DNA of 64,000 nucleotides from Haemaphysalis longicornis (Eukaryota > Arthropoda > Arachnida > Ixodida > Ixodidae). A model generated the notes under the pieces. It ran no database searches, was not told the origin of the DNA, and saw only the letters and a program-made list of their open reading frames with translations. Numbering within the stretch: the first letter of the stretch is position 1; each line of letters opens with the position of its first letter. Positions 33,080 to 46,359 of the stretch are shown here, in pieces. Both the position numbers and the translations under genes were made by a program. The stretch spans positions 285,874,817-285,938,816 of the forward strand of contig CM023448.1 in assembly GCA_013339765.2 (NCBI GenBank), read 5' to 3'.

Positions 33080-35860
33080 CAATGTTATTAGGTCTATTTT
33101 AGCAGATGTATTTCAAAATTCCTTGTTTGCGGGCTGTCTTCACGGCCATGTAAGGTCCCCAAAAAGAATCCTTCGAACTTTGTAGGCCTTTCCGGACAAA
33201 CTTCCGGTACGTGGACGCGAATCGAGTTCGATCACCAGGTAACTGAAGTGCTCGAGGAAGCATTATTACATCCTAGCCCGACCTGACATGAAGATATGGA
33301 GGCTAAATCTTTCTTGGATGGATGAGGTACTAGTTGACCATCCCGCTGAGACGATATGCGCGCAGACAAAGCCACCGCTCAGGCTGGTGACGGACAGTGA
33401 GCACGTCTGCTCACAATACGCCGATCTTCTCCGTGCGGGCGCTTATCCTCCAGATGCAGCAGTGGAAGTGCCGTTTAATAAACTGCGTGATGTCACTGCT
33501 ATACGAAAAAAGGCGTACAGCATGTCATACAAAAAAAAAAGTAGCAAAAACCTGAACTGCAAAGTCTGCTAGAGTTACGCATTATCCGACCGTCAGTATC
33601 GATATTCGTGTCACCTATCACGACGGTTCTTACGAACGATGGTACATACAGGATGTGCACCGACTACAGGCTTGTCAATCGCCAGGCTGAGCTGTTCCGC
33701 ACCCAAGGCCAAGAATTACTACATCATAAATGACACAAGTAGTTGTTTTTAGTTTTATCGAATCGATGTGTGCGAGAGGTATTGGCAGGTACTGCTTCAG
33801 GAGGGATACAACTTAAGCAATTAACTGCCGTCGTAACTCTTTTTGGTACATACGAGCACAACAGACTCCCCTTCGGATGGAAGAAGTTTGGAGCATGGTT
33901 CCAGAAAATGTTGATCCATCCTTCCAGACTTAAAGGCACAATTCTGTGGCGTGCGTATACATTGACGATATAGTAATCTATACCAGGAGAAGAGATGAGC
34001 ACGTATCATATCTTCCACAGGTGCTAGACGCCCTTAGTAACGCTGAACTCAAGATTAATCCCTAATAAAGCGAGTTTTTTTTAAAAAATGATGTCGTTTG
34101 CCTGGGAACAGTCTCCGATGGTAAAACGAAAAGCATGAAAGAGGAGTCCGTGTAGCGAATCTCACCGCTACCGAAGCCTCAAGACGTGCATTTTCTACGC
34201 GTCTTCCTAGGGTTCACCCGCCACTTCATAGCAGTCAACAAGGATTGCGCAACCAGGTCGAAGCGCCTCACAGCATTGACGCACAAAAATGTTCCCGTTG
34301 AATGGACCAAGGAATGCGACAGCGCATATCAGGAGCTTACAAAGACAATATCATCGGATCCAGGGATGACACTCCCAGATTTCACAAAATCGCTTGAACT
34401 GGCCACATACGCATCGCATTACAGAGCCAGTCGATCTTGTACAAGATAGATGACAAGAAATGACAGAAAAGACAGCTCAAGCCATGTTCATTATTCTTAC
34501 ATATTTTCCGAGACAGAGATTAGTTATCCTACGACGGAAAAAGAAACTCTGTCGGTGTTAACTGCGCCAGATTACTTCCTAGCGTACTTAGAGGGCCGAC
34601 GTTTCTAACTGTTTACAGACAATCCGGCCCTGACCTATATACTGAATTTGTCCCATCCAAAAAGGCGACTCGATAGATGGGTCAGTGAACTGCAGCAGTA
34701 ACATTTGACATCGCTCACAGACCAGGTGACACGCTAATGGAAGCCGATGCCGTATCACGACTACACATAACTGCCAGGGCTGATGTGGACTCACTCTTGC
34801 GGGAAGGCACACAGGTGGTGTCGTCGAAAAGTGGTCGCTTACAGGTACCGAAGGCTAGTGTACCAAAACGTCTGGCTCTCTACCACGAGTCACTTCATTC
34901 TGGCGGAAAGGATGAATTATGCGGCACGTACTGGAAAATCAAGCAAAAATTTTATTGCGACACCATGAAGCAAGGCATCTCTGTCAGTAGTGTTAAACCT
35001 GCAATGCGAAATTCAAGTCCACGCATTGGACACTGTCAGCAGTGTCAAATCTGCAAGGCGAAGTTCAAGTCCAGAGGTAGTGCCATGGTCATCACAAAAC
35101 ATTCCAAAGAACCATTCGCAATAATCCCCCTCCACTTCACGGAGATCATAAAGAAAGGCAAGGGAAGAGGCAGCACTACAGCTTTCCTTCTGGCAATTAA
35201 TGAGCGCACGCGAATGGTCACGTGTAAAGCTGGAAAGGAAGATGCGAGGGGCCTCGTCTCTCTCTTGAGCCAGGATACGTTCGAAGGCATCAATAAAAAA
35301 TTGTGGCCGACAAATGACCACCTTTTAGGAGAGAGCATTTGAGGAATTGGGCTCCCCCAGTGCAATGTGAAACTTTGCCTCTCAATGCTGTACCACCCTG
35401 AAGCCAACGGGTTAGCTGACAGAGCTATAGGTCATATCAAACAGTTCATTTCCCTCTATCCAAATTTCAAAGGAGGCTGGAAACGTGCTCTAGAAGCCGC
35501 AGTCGCACACCACTAGCGCTCGCACACAGAAGCTTTAAGATGTGGTCCATACTTCGCGTATCATGTGAAATCTCAGTGGCTAGAGGCCAGTAGCCTCCTG
35601 GGAGTTACCGATTTTATAGCCCTCCGTGAACAAGACGGATGAGAGAAGGAAAATGAGAGGTAACGTGGATCGCGATGAAGAACCGTTGTGACCTTCTTCA
35701 CAATGCCAAGGTTCCAAAAATGGACGTCGGTGACTATGCTCTTGTCTTGAAAGGCCTGCAAGATTGAACGGCTCTTTTTTCGGGACCCTACATGGGCGTG
35801 AAGACAGCCCGCAAACCAGAAATTTTTAAATACACCTGCAACGATGAACCCAATAATATT
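33080..35860 (+). mobile_element. Decayed Ty3/Gypsy-like retroelement bounded by inverted repeats
   Basis: On the plus strand there are remnants of a reverse transcriptase with YIDD near 33955, then the FLGFTRHF stretch near 34200, an RNase H remnant (LATYASHY near 34405, EADAVSRL near 34738), and an integrase with its zinc-binding region (YHESLHSGG... about 34880-35060) and a later catalytic-core remnant to about 35760. Stops and frameshifts interrupt all parts. Gag and protease are not seen. Unusually, about 85 bases at 33080-33165 recur inverted at 35775-35860, instead of direct long terminal repeats. Confidence 0.72.
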
Positions 35861-35916
35861 GTAGGTTTATTTGTCGAAGTTCACAGAAAGTAAGAACCTC
35901 AGAGTGAGCCGTAACA

Positions 35917-36110
35917 TGGTGGTGGTGGTGGTGGTGGTGGTGGTGGTGGTGGTGGTAGTGGTGGCTCGTAAAAAGGCGCATACGCGCTTAGGGGGATTGG
36001 CCAAGAAGAGTGTTTTTATGGAAATCGATCAGATAAGGAAAAGAGTGGAACAGAAGAAGGAATTTTGTCTGTAGGCTGAAGAAAGAGGGAGAGAGAGAAA
36101 AGAAAGAAAG
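35917..36110 (-). mobile_element. LINE 3' tail copy with (CCA)n end
   Basis: In minus orientation the sequence ends GGCCAATCCCCCTAAGCGCG... and then (CCA)n, shown on the plus strand as (GTG)n at 35917-35960. The same box and tail end the LINE fragment at 36745-37593, so this is a 5'-truncated sibling. Confidence 0.55.
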
Positions 36111-36744
36111 AGAAGGGGGAAAACAAGATAAAATGGTCAGAACGAAATCCGCGACGTTCGATCTTATTGTTGCGATGATGATGCCCGATGGCACATGATG
36201 GTGATCGGGCACCCGCCGTCGTTCTTTATTAACTGCTACATATCGGTGCGCTATGTACCGAGCTAGGGTGCATGTGCCCACGAATGGGAGAAGACGAAGA
36301 CGAAGTCCCGGCGCGCCAGAGCGTGCAGCGGGCCACCACCACCACCGACGCCATGTTTTCCGCAGCCGGCGGCTGGGCTCTTTCTGGTTGCTGCAATAAA
36401 CGGCATCGAGACTTGACATTAACGTTTTCCGCTCGTCCTCACTTCAACAACCCCCAGCTGCAATAAGGAATTAACAAACAACAAACAAGCAAACAAACAG
36501 CTGCAATAAGGAATAAATAAACAAAATACCATGGCATTCAAACTGGGCATCTAGATTATTTTTTCCCTGTTCAGAGAAACGGGGTCATTTAAAGAAATAT
36601 CGCTCTAGGGAGTCTGGTTCGTTACAAGCCGGGGCATTGTTCCTATATTAAACGAATGTTTAATTTAGGAAGGTGGCATCTGAGGGCTGTGACAGACACT
36701 TCTCGCTCGCGGGAAAGACAGAACGATCAATTCCATTAAAACTT

Positions 36745-37593
36745 TACGAGAACATGGTGGTGGTAGTGGTGCCAAAAGAGATGGCTCATACCCACTCAGG
36801 GGGATTGGCCAGGAAAGGGGCGCTCACAGAGATAAATTACAAAGCAATTAAAGAAAGACATTTATGGAATTAAATAAAATATTAGGGAAATATATACAGA
36901 AAAAAAACTGCTCAAACATGAGATGTAGCATCAGGAAGTGTTGAAACCAACATAAAATAAAATAAAAAATAAAGGAAAGAAAACATGAAAAGTATGTATA
37001 GAAATCAAACAAGAGGGGAAGCTGGCGAAGGAGAGGCAGTGGGCGGGAAGGCACTGATAGCAGCGATCATACACGCAGGCATCTTTTTGAGGGAAGCCCG
37101 GCATGGCCTGGGGCTAGCACGGGAGACGGCCAGATTCCGAAATGAACAAGTGCACGGCGGAGCAAAGATCTGCGCGGCTAAAACCCAGTGCCTTCGCCCC
37201 GAACGATAAGATCAGAGGAACAGACAGTGGGAAGGCCAATTTGTTAAAGCTGTTTTCTAAGTATCTTTTTCGTATTGAGGAGTACCGTCGGCAGGAGAGG
37301 AAAAAATGTTCAGCTGTTTCTAATTCGTTACAAAATGCACAGAGTGGTGAAGGGGCCAGATTGCAGCGATACAAGTAATAATTTAAGTTTGGGACACCAC
37401 ACCGAAAGCTGGTGAGGGTAATTTCACAAGCTCGTGACTGACTCATCCGGCACTTCCATGAGTACCGAAGGTGCTCGAGGTCAGACCTTGCGTACGCAGA
37501 TTCTTCCATGCTTTGTAGCAGGCCTAATCTTCGAAAGCGTGCCGAGGTGACAAAATTTATGGGTGGTAGAACCTCCACCACTGGGCCATCCAC
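36745..37593 (-). pseudogene. I-clade LINE, C-terminal end and 3' UTR
   Basis: An open frame from 37593 to 37114 encodes the Cys/His-rich end typical of LINEs with RNase H (FRCGVPNLNYYLYRC, then CAFCNELETAEHFFLSC). It is followed by an AT-rich 3' region that ends in GGCCAATCCCCCTGAGTGGG and (ACC)n near 36750. The polymerase part is absent. Confidence 0.75.
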
Positions 37594-37599
37594 TGCAAT

Positions 37600-40230
37600 G
37601 CCCGCCAGAGTGTCGGCCGCTTCGTTGAGCCAGACATTATCCAGTCCCGTTGTTTTTCTTCATCTTCATAATCTTCTCATACACTGTACAGGCTGATAGT
37701 CGGAAAGGGTGATTGGCAAACGATCTACTAGATATGCTATACATCTAAATTTTTCTCAGGGCTCAAAAACACCCACTTTGCTCATCCATTTCAAAGTATT
37801 CGTCTTGAGCTCAAAGTTACGTTCTTTCACTTAACGTGAACAGCCCGAGCCACACTGCAGAAGAAATTTACTACCTCATTCACGATTCTATATCGGTCAC
37901 CGGGGGGCTTTTTGATGTTACGTGCTTTAATTTTTGCATTTTCTAGCGTGCAGGTTATTTTTGTTTGTTTTCTCTGCCTTTTACACATTTTCACATTCTC
38001 AAAATGAATTTTTACGGATTATCCTCTCTTAATGCTTTGCCAATGCCCCTCTATGGACACGCGTCCCCGTGAAAAAGGGAAGGATACTTTGGTGCGGGCA
38101 TTTTCATTATTTATGAGCATCCAAAAGAAGCTCGGAATTGGCGAGAACGAATGAAAGCAAGCAAGAGTTCAGGGACAATTCATGTTTAGAAGGAATTAGT
38201 CGGAACATTAAATGTGACGACATGTGACACGTCTATCGATGCACTAGGCGAACACACATCCACACCCGACTTTTACAGAAGCCGGCAGCAGATAAGAGGC
38301 TATTGGGGATCATGATTCCGCTTCTCATTCCGCTTTATTACGCCTGATCATTGTCCCTCATGAGAGAAAGCTCCCACTCCACAAGATGGGCAGTGGCGTA
38401 TCTGTTGTATCTCAAGCCCACCGAGTCACTATACGTGGCAGAGAGATGCAGACGCCACCACGTGCCCACGGAAAAGAGAGCCTTTATTGTTGTTACACGA
38501 TATTTATAACCAGGCTGCGGTTACTGATGATGGCAATGGAAATTGGCCACCTTAGCACTGTGCGCCACCTGGTGGCATGAACAGAACTACATTACACAAC
38601 ACTACAGTATCGCTCTACTTTACCATTTACTCACCTGCTATCTAAAAGCATGGTAGAACCAACCAACCATCATTGCGTTGTGTTTGTTGCGCTTCGCTGT
38701 CAAGCTCTTGTCAGGTAATATACTGCGCAAACTGAGTGGAGGCGAACTTTTAGCAGTGATATTTCCCGTGGTGATACATTAGGATATGAAGGACATATGA
38801 GTAGGAAACATCATCATTATCGTCATTATCATCAGCAACAACACAATTCCGCTTTGCGTGTTTGACAAACCTCTAAATTCTAGGCTCCAGAAGCTGTATC
38901 CCCTTCCTTTTTTATCAAATAAAGCTTACTACTACTAATACTACTATTTGACAAACCTTGGCGCCTAGACGCACCCCTATTAGCGCCACCTATTGCTTTG
39001 CTTTGGAACACTTCTTCAATTTCTATGAGCAACTGCTGATACGGAGCTTCTGTTCGGCTTCTGTGATCTAGGGGACTAGTAGGGGTACAGTCGTGGGTTT
39101 TCACGCCCAAAACGGAAGCCGTGGGCTTTCACCCGCACAGCCATTTTTACTACGTCACGTTCTCTTGGATCAATTGCACACATTATTTTTGGAAAAGAGG
39201 GTGGTTTGGTATATTTTAGGTCAGTTTAGCCTGCCAGGAAAGTTTATTAGTTCTGGAATTCTTCTAATACGACGCGAAAAAGAGGCGCATGTATGGCGCG
39301 TCTGGGCGGCCAGGTTTGTCAATTACGCTTCCGGGTTAGTCTTCTCGGGTTCATTTTCTTTGGAGGTGGTGGCTATCACTAGTGTCTTGGCCAATCCCTT
39401 GCGAGACACGTCCCTGTCGCAGCCAGCATGCAAGCACGCACTAGAATGAGCAACAGCAAGCATCGCTGACCTCTTTTCGCTGTGTTGTCCCACCACCTAA
39501 TCGATACCTATATCGGGAAGATCTGGCAACCTCTCCCCTGTGCCACTTTTACCATGAAATTGAGTTTGATGGACATTTCTTCCTTTTTGCCGCCGATTTT
39601 CTAATAATCGGAGAAGGCTGCTGGAGACTCCTCAGGGACGCCTTGGATTGCCATTGACTCTACCGTTGCTTTTGTCGTTTGAGTTTGAGGGCGCAAAGAA
39701 GCTGGGCCACTGCCATGTGTGCAGCGCCATCCACACATTCGTTTCCAAGGCGGATCGTCTGCCGGGCTAAAATGATTCCGATCAGGCTGACTTTTATCAT
39801 GCTTTCCCACTCCTCTTTCTTTATTTTTTTTCTCTCTTTTTTGAACTTAGAGACTAAATCCTTTCTTCTTCTCATCCATTTTGCCTCATCTTATTGATTA
39901 CCATGGAAAAAAAGCTCTCCTTGGCCAATCCCTCTAAGTGGCTATGCGCCAGTTTTATGGGCCACCCCCCCATGAAGTCACATGGCCTCTCTCTTGAATA
40001 CCCCGATTGGAGAATAGCAGCTCACTTGTTCCGAAGCCGTGGTGACGCAGGCTCATGTCTAATTGGGTTAAAAGTTTCGTTTTTATATGACCACGAACTG
40101 CGTAAGTCGGTCTATTGCGTCACTTCCGTCACAGTTTATTGCTTCACCTATCCGCGACGACCTAAACCAGAACAGTACGCACCTGTAATACAGGAATATC
40201 GTATATGCGTTCCATTTTTCCCACTTCCCT
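37600..40230. other. Unassigned, with retroelement tails
   Basis: No gene is supported. A tail AAATAAAGCTTACTACTACTA ends an unrecognised retroelement at about 38920-38945 (plus). A LINE 3' tail box (TTGGCCAATCCCTCTAAGTG) lies at 39921-39940 in plus orientation. Confidence 0.4.
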
Positions 40231-40243
40231 TTCTTCAAATTAA

Positions 40244-40487
40244 ACCCGCCGCGGTGGCTCTGTGCCTAAGGCGTTGCGCTGCTGAGCACGAGGTCGCGGG
40301 TTCGATTTCCGGCCGCGGCGGCCGCTTTTCTGATGCAGGCGAAAAGCAAAAACGCTCGTGTGTACGAGATTTCGGCGCACGTTAAAGATCCCGAGGTGGT
40401 CAAAATTATTCCGGAGCCCTCCAATACGGCGCACCTCATCGCCTGCATTGCGTCGGCACGTTAAACTCTACAATCAATCAAATTAAA
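40244..40487 (+). mobile_element. Ruka-type SINE with 13-bp duplication
   Basis: Full-length copy from ACCCGCCGCGGTGGCTC with the B box GGGTTCGATTTCCGG to the CAAT tail. Flanks are TTCTTCAAATTAA at 40231-40243 and 40488-40500. The A-box region is altered (TCTGTGCCTAAGG), so this copy may transcribe poorly. Confidence 0.9.
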
Positions 40488-40499
40488 TTCTTCAAATTA

Positions 40500-41179
40500 A
40501 TCGGGAGGAATAAATTATTGGCTCGTTTATTACATTGAATACCTACAACCCTGTCTCACCCCTGTACCAACCGGCTTCTGACCCAGCCTTGGTACCATTG
40601 ACAGCTTATGGCTGCTAAGAGTTCATTATTAGGCGTCACACAAATCGCTACCCACCGGATCCCATCCCTGCTACGGAAGTGCACGAAGACCGTCACACCA
40701 TGTGTTGGAATCCCGTGTACGCTGATAATCAGCACCCTCATCATCATCACCACACCACCGCCGCCGCTACCACCACCCCCATCGTCGCCGTCGTCGTCGT
40801 CACATCATCATCATCATCATCATCATCAGCTGCAGCATAACAATAACTCCTTTTCCTTTCGTCTTTCCCACCTTCCCTCCGTTACCATAACCGATACGTT
40901 TAGATAAACGACTGGGCGGGCTGTTGTGAATACGGGGTTCGGGAATCCATCTTGGTAGCGTGGCTTGCTGATGAAGGAGAAAAAAATTCACCCATCTCCA
41001 CGAAGTGAATCATGACGAGTGGGCGAAGCACTGGGGATCGTTCTTACCGTAAATCACCCGTGAGAGTGCTTACTGCTTGCTGAAACGATTTCCAAGTCAA
41101 TGTATGCCAATCCAATTCATTTCAATCCAATCCAATCCAATCAGATTCTCCTCGCGCATGTGTAGCACGGCTCTCCAGG

Positions 41180-41255
<76 letters not shown>

Positions 41256-41395
41256 CCCTCCATCCTCTCTCTCTCTCTCTCTCTCTCGTTCTCCCTCTCC
41301 CTATATCTAACCATTTGTGAACCGTTTATTTTGCTCTTGATAACCTTTTCTGAACCTTTTGTTCACAGATGTTTCGATTTACACGGTGCTGTGCG

Positions 41396-41456
<61 letters not shown>

Positions 41457-42830
41457 ACCTTTTGTGAACCTTTTATTTTGTTCTTGCTAACCTTTTGTGA
41501 ACCTTTTGTTCCCAGATGTTTCGATTTACACAGCGCTGTTCCGTGAGCACGGACGCCGGACAAGCCTCGGCCGTAACGGCCAACTGCACTGAAAATTTCG
41601 ACCTCTTGAAAACCCTATTTTCGTATTTGCCGCGAGGGCCACCACTGGAGAGGCCGGCGCTGCGATCGTTTTGACGTCACTTGTAGGATCCCCGTTCTTG
41701 CTGCGTTGTTGGCTTGCAGCGCGTGACATTTCGTTTAGGACGCTGTTTCTAAGTGCAGTTCCGTGCTAATTTTCGGCGTTTGAAGTTCATTATCAGTGCG
41801 TGAAGCGTAGTTTGACCTCATGGGGACTTTATAACCGTGGCAGGCTGCCCGCAAACGACTTGAGCGTGGTAGTGTATGCGGACGTATGCGACCGAACCCG
41901 GTGTAAGCGTAAGCTGCGGCTCGTTTTCCCGATCAACATTTAGCTCGTCTACGACGATCACCGAGCTAAATTTGTAGATTTCGGTTGCCGTTCTCAAGGA
42001 ATAGGTGGAGCAGGAACTCATGAAGCGTTTACTGCTCGCAGAAACGCTCCGCACACACGTCCGCCGTTTATGCCTGCCCGCCGGCGGCTCGAACAGACGT
42101 AGGTCGCGACAGCAACACCTTGTTGTCGCTTTTTAAATCACACTGATCGCGGAAAAGGAGGTCCACATTCGCGAAAGTGGATGTTAGTGTGGTGAAAAAT
42201 TGTGCTACGTAGTGTCATGAGCTGCGATTTTCAGGGAGAGGCTCAAATATCTGCCGCGTTCTACGGCGACCGGCCGCGGATGTCGGGCCCCGCGCCACCG
42301 GCCCGTTCGCGCACGGTGCGGCGAGCGGCCGAAGGGTGGCGATACCTGTGCGCAAAAATCGGTGGAGGCCGTGGCAGGTATCTTAGTCATCGATCGCTTA
42401 AATGGCAGTCGCCACGGATACAAACTTCCACATACGAGAAAAGGGTTGACAGTGTGGTGAAAAGTTGTGTTAGGGACTGTCATTCGCGACTGTAACGGTA
42501 GCGGCGATAAAATATCTGCTGCGACGCTAAGCCTAAAGTTTCCAACATCGGCCTCCGCGCATCCGAAACCGGCGGCGAGTCAGCTGTTGGAGAAAACCCT
42601 TTTCTTAAACTCGCCGCGCGAAAGCGTGTTGCTTTGGGTTCCACGAACTTCTTGGGGGTCTCCAACGCTTGGTTCTCCCTTTCTTAAACTCCCCATTACC
42701 CCACGACGTGTTTCGCCTCGTACGCAACCACGCCTTCTGTGAGCAATCGTAAGTTCTCGAACTTCATGCTAGAGAAAGGCGCAGGCTCATTGTAACAGAC
42801 AAAAGCCCGTGTTGCAGTGGTCTTAATTAA
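40500..42830. other. No gene recognised; tandem duplication and CT repeats
   Basis: Contains triplet repeats at 40737-40830, (CT)n arrays at 41186-41240, 41265-41287 and 41398-41456, and an 87-bp unit present twice (41309-41396, 41456-41545). From 41550 to 42760 the sequence is CpG-rich with short open frames on both strands, none of which I recognise. Confidence 0.45.
41186..41545. repeat. Duplicated unit of (CT)n plus about 87 bp
   Basis: Two copies of [CT array + TAACC...GAACCTTTT...CAGATGTTTCGATTTACAC] lie head to tail. Within each 87-bp part a shorter motif TAACCTTTTGTGAACCTTTT occurs twice. Confidence 0.8.
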
Positions 42831-42837
42831 AAATAAA

Positions 42838-43080
42838 CCCGCCGCGGTGGCTCAGTGGCTAAGGCGTTGCGCTGCTCAGCACGAGGTCGCGGGTTCGATT
42901 CCCGGCCGCGGCGGCCGCTTTTCTGATGGAGGCGAAAAGCAAAAACGCTCGTGTGTACGAGATTTCGGCGCACGTTAAAGATCCCCAGGTGGTCAAAATT
43001 AATCCGGAGCCCCCACTACGGCGCGCCTCATCGCCTGCGTTGCGTCGGCGCGTTAAACCCTACAATCAATCAAATCAATC
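42838..43080 (+). mobile_element. Ruka-type SINE with 14-bp duplication
   Basis: Full-length copy, nearly identical to the one at 26516. Flanks are AATTAAAAATAAAC at 42825-42838 and 43081-43094, overlapping the first C of the element. Confidence 0.92.
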
Positions 43081-43094
43081 AATTAAAAATAAAC

Positions 43095-44370
43095 ATAGCC
43101 ACGTCTAAACCACTCGAAGGCGTTAAAAACTCGCGTTAATACCATTCGTACGTTGCGGACAAGTTGTCACGAAAAGTAAACATATCATCAGTACAGAGTA
43201 CCAGTGATCGGTAATCAAATCAGGGCATGAATATAAAAAAAATTGGAGGTGAAATAGGCTCTGCTTAAGCCAAAGTGCAGATCGTACCAGCACTTTTAAG
43301 CCTCTGCGGCGAAGCAATCCAGTCACCGGTCTCACGTAGTCATTCATTTACCAGGCAATGCGCGCAATACGCGTGGTGAGATCACAACTGAGCAGCACGT
43401 TTCTGTAGCTGTTGCAAGGTCTATTTTCTTGCACACACAGTCGCGTACATGTCACGTCGCAAGTATTTCATAATGAATTAACAGCGTACTTTTCTCGGCA
43501 CCAATTGTATCGTCCTTGGCGTTAGCTGGCTGCGTACGAGCTGTCGGTGGTGATGGTAGCAACTACCCAACCGCAGCGGTGTCGTCGGGAACAAGCGAGC
43601 CGTTGATTGCTTGTCCGGATTGTTTGGTCTGTAGACAACTTTCTTCTGTAATTTGCATCAAAACCGCGAGGAGGGGGCACACGGTGGCCACAACAAAAAA
43701 CGTACGGTCGCATAAGCACAGGAAATGTGTTCTAGCAGACGACAGCATAACCCGGCGTCCTACAAGTGACGTCACTCGTAGGTGGCGCCACGGTATGTCC
43801 TCGGGGCCAATAGTCTGCTTAAAAAGAAAGCAAAATGCAAAATACAACAGCTGAAATACGCGCGTGGACGCCGCAAGCGGCCAGCAAAAATCGACGATTT
43901 TGAAATCGAAACCGAGGAGAGCGCGGCCATTGCAGTGACGTCGCAGCCGGTCAGCGAGCGGCTGGACGGTCACCAGCTCGGGAGAAAGTCTGCGCACATG
44001 CTCTACGCGCGCACGGGTCAGCACGTGGGTGAAGCGTGCGCAGCTGAGCTCGACCGGTTCTCCGGCTGCGTGGCTGGCCAGAGGAAGAAGCCCCCGTCGG
44101 CTGGAACGTCACAGGCGCGTCAGGGCTGTTTACGCTATCCGCCGGCAGGTGCAGCGTGGTCTGCGGCGGAGCTTTTTGAAACGCTTCTGACTGATTAACG
44201 AGGCGTTTCGCGGGGCTAGCACTTGTATCCCAGCTAATTGTGTCCCAGGAGCTGGCGGCTAAGCCAGCTCCTCGCCGCACCGGCGTATTCACGTGCGCCT
44301 GGCAGTGCACTGGCGCGTGCTACTAGCGCGCGCACCTCCGGCACCGGCGCTTACCACCTCCGAGTCGGCA
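43095..44370. other. Unassigned; GC-rich open frame at 43782-44198
   Basis: A plus-strand frame of 138 codons at 43782-44198 is rich in Lys/Arg at its start and in Ala later. I see no domain, and the minus strand is open too, as expected for GC-rich sequence. It could be part of an old DNA transposon. Not called as a gene. Confidence 0.3.
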
Positions 44371-44469
44371 TTCATGGCCGACGTTTCAAACTCGTTCGCT
44401 CCCGCCGATGCAGAGGGGGCCGCATTCCGTGTGCGCGGTCGCGGCGGGGGGAGGGGACCAGACAGTTAC

Positions 44470-45230
44470 CGGCCACTATCTCCCCATCCCCCCCACCCCC
44501 CAACAATCGCCACGACAGCGTCGGTAACTGCGGAAGAGGCGGCCATAGCCCTTGCCCCTTACTCAATTACCTGTCCCCAGATAATTTTATCTGAGTCCCA
44601 AACTGCCATTCGAAATTTTCACAAAGGGCGTAATTTCCATAGCTGCCCTCAAAAGTCTTCTTCAGAATCCCCCTGCCCAGCCCGTGATGCTGCTGTGGAC
44701 TCCGGCACACACCGGCGTAAGTTGTAATGAGACGGCACACCAACACGGCCAAGCTTTGATATCGCGGGCTCCCGTTTTTTTTTAAGCCGAACCACGGCAT
44801 GCCCGAAATGTTCCACTCCATCCTTCTCACGGGCAGGGGCATAACGCAACATTACCGCCTCCTCCGCAGGAACCTGCCTCCCCTGCACCCTTCGCTTACT
44901 CCGCCGGCAGCGCCCATGTGGCGGCTCTTACAAACCCACTTTGCCACACCGCACTCTCCTTGTGCACACCCACCCACACCAATTTGCCTCCCCTCACTGC
45001 CCCTCATGTTGCGCGCTGGACACACTCTTCCACTCCTTCTGTGAGTGTCCGCGCGGCCCCTTCCTCCACTTTCCCCTTCCCCTCTCACTGGGAGCAGGCT
45101 CTGGGGATCTCTGACCTCGCAATGCAAGAAACCGTCACGGACAGAGCGCTGGACGTCGCGGGGCCATTGGGCCTGCGCGACCCGCCTACCCTGAACCCAG
45201 TGTAAAATAAAGTGGCACTACTACTGCTCC
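44470..45230 (+). pseudogene. LINE 3' end with RNase H remnant
   Basis: Plus-strand remnants in order: AEEAAIALAP, ILSESQTAIRNF (the Ser-Gln pair of RNase H), LLWTPAHTG and CNETAHQ across frameshifts, then a Cys/His tail ending WEQALGISDLA. The element ends AAAATAAAGTGGCACTACTA near 45205-45230. A C-to-T-like decay pattern and frameshifts show it is dead. Confidence 0.65.
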
Positions 45231-45669
45231 CTAAGTGGGTATGCTTAGCTTGACGAATGTGTGCTCGAGGAACGCGGTGAACACTGGAGTTCTTTTTTTT
45301 TTTTTTTGACAAATATTGGTCAATCTCCGTAAGTGTGTATTCGAGGTTGAAGAACGTGCGCTCGAGGTATGCATGCACGAGTACCCGGCATTTTCTTGCT
45401 ATTTCAACTGCGGACAAACGATTTGCTCAACAGCTTCGCTGTTAATAAACAGCCAAAACAACACAAGGCACAAACGTGAGAGGCAGGCCACGTATTTTGA
45501 ATTGTGCGGATCCGAGGCTCACGCGTGTTGTTTTCCTACATGCTGCGCAAGCCCCGCCTGCTAGCTTGTCTTTCTTCCTTCCTTCCTTTCTTTCTTCCTC
45601 AACCCACACGCGCTTGTTGGAGAGCGCGGTTTCACAAATCGTAATTTTTTGTGTCCGCAGTTAAAAATA

Positions 45670-46212
45670 CAGTCCAGTCCACTTGTAACAATATCCAAGT
45701 GCCAAAGAAATCCCATCATTATAAACGATATTTGTTATGAGCGGGTTGCGAAATAAAAAGACGGAACAAAGCTCAAAACATTTTATTAGCATGCCAGCAA
45801 GGTCGTACTACTACTAATTTGCGGAAACGAAGCCACAGTCGGTCACCTTTGTTTGCCGCGTGTGAAGGTAGCGCAGATCTTTTCTTTCAAGAGCATCTAT
45901 AGGTGCTTCACCTAGCTGAGGTAAATGTCCTTGGCGGAAACAAAGTCCCCGAGGGACTGTGTCACGCATTTGGCCTTTTAGGAAGACACTACCTGAGTAG
46001 GCTTCGCAACCACGTCATTAGAGTCGTCACTGTTGTACTTTTGGTACACAATATAACCGGATTCAATCGTTATATCCGAAATCGTGGCACTGGGGCATTG
46101 TAATAAGCGGTTTATTTTACCATAGAAAGAATACCAAAGTTGACGGTGCCATAGCTGTTTATCGCTATATCCGATATATTGTTGTAAACGGTATCGTTAT
46201 AAGTGGACTCGA
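45670..46212. mobile_element. Tigger/pogo-like MITE (right end eroded)
   Basis: The left end is TA then CAGTCCAGTCCACTTGTAAC. The right end reads, inverted, GTCGAGTCCACTTATAACGA but lacks the terminal CTG-TA. TA targets and CAG ends are typical for Tigger/pogo elements. No transposase is inside. Confidence 0.55.
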
Positions 46213-46359
46213 CCCAAGAAATTGCCGAGTGCGCGCACGTCAGCACAGGCCTCGCGGCGACCGCCCGGTAGTCAACAAAACCAAGAAAATGCCTGGCGCT
46301 TGTGTGTGCGTGCCTCACGACGACCGCGCAGCGTCTTCTGTGAACGTTTGTCAAGCCAA

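Noticed and set aside
43563..44024. Minus-strand 153-codon gene
   Set aside because: It overlaps an open plus frame in GC-rich sequence and contains no recognisable motif.
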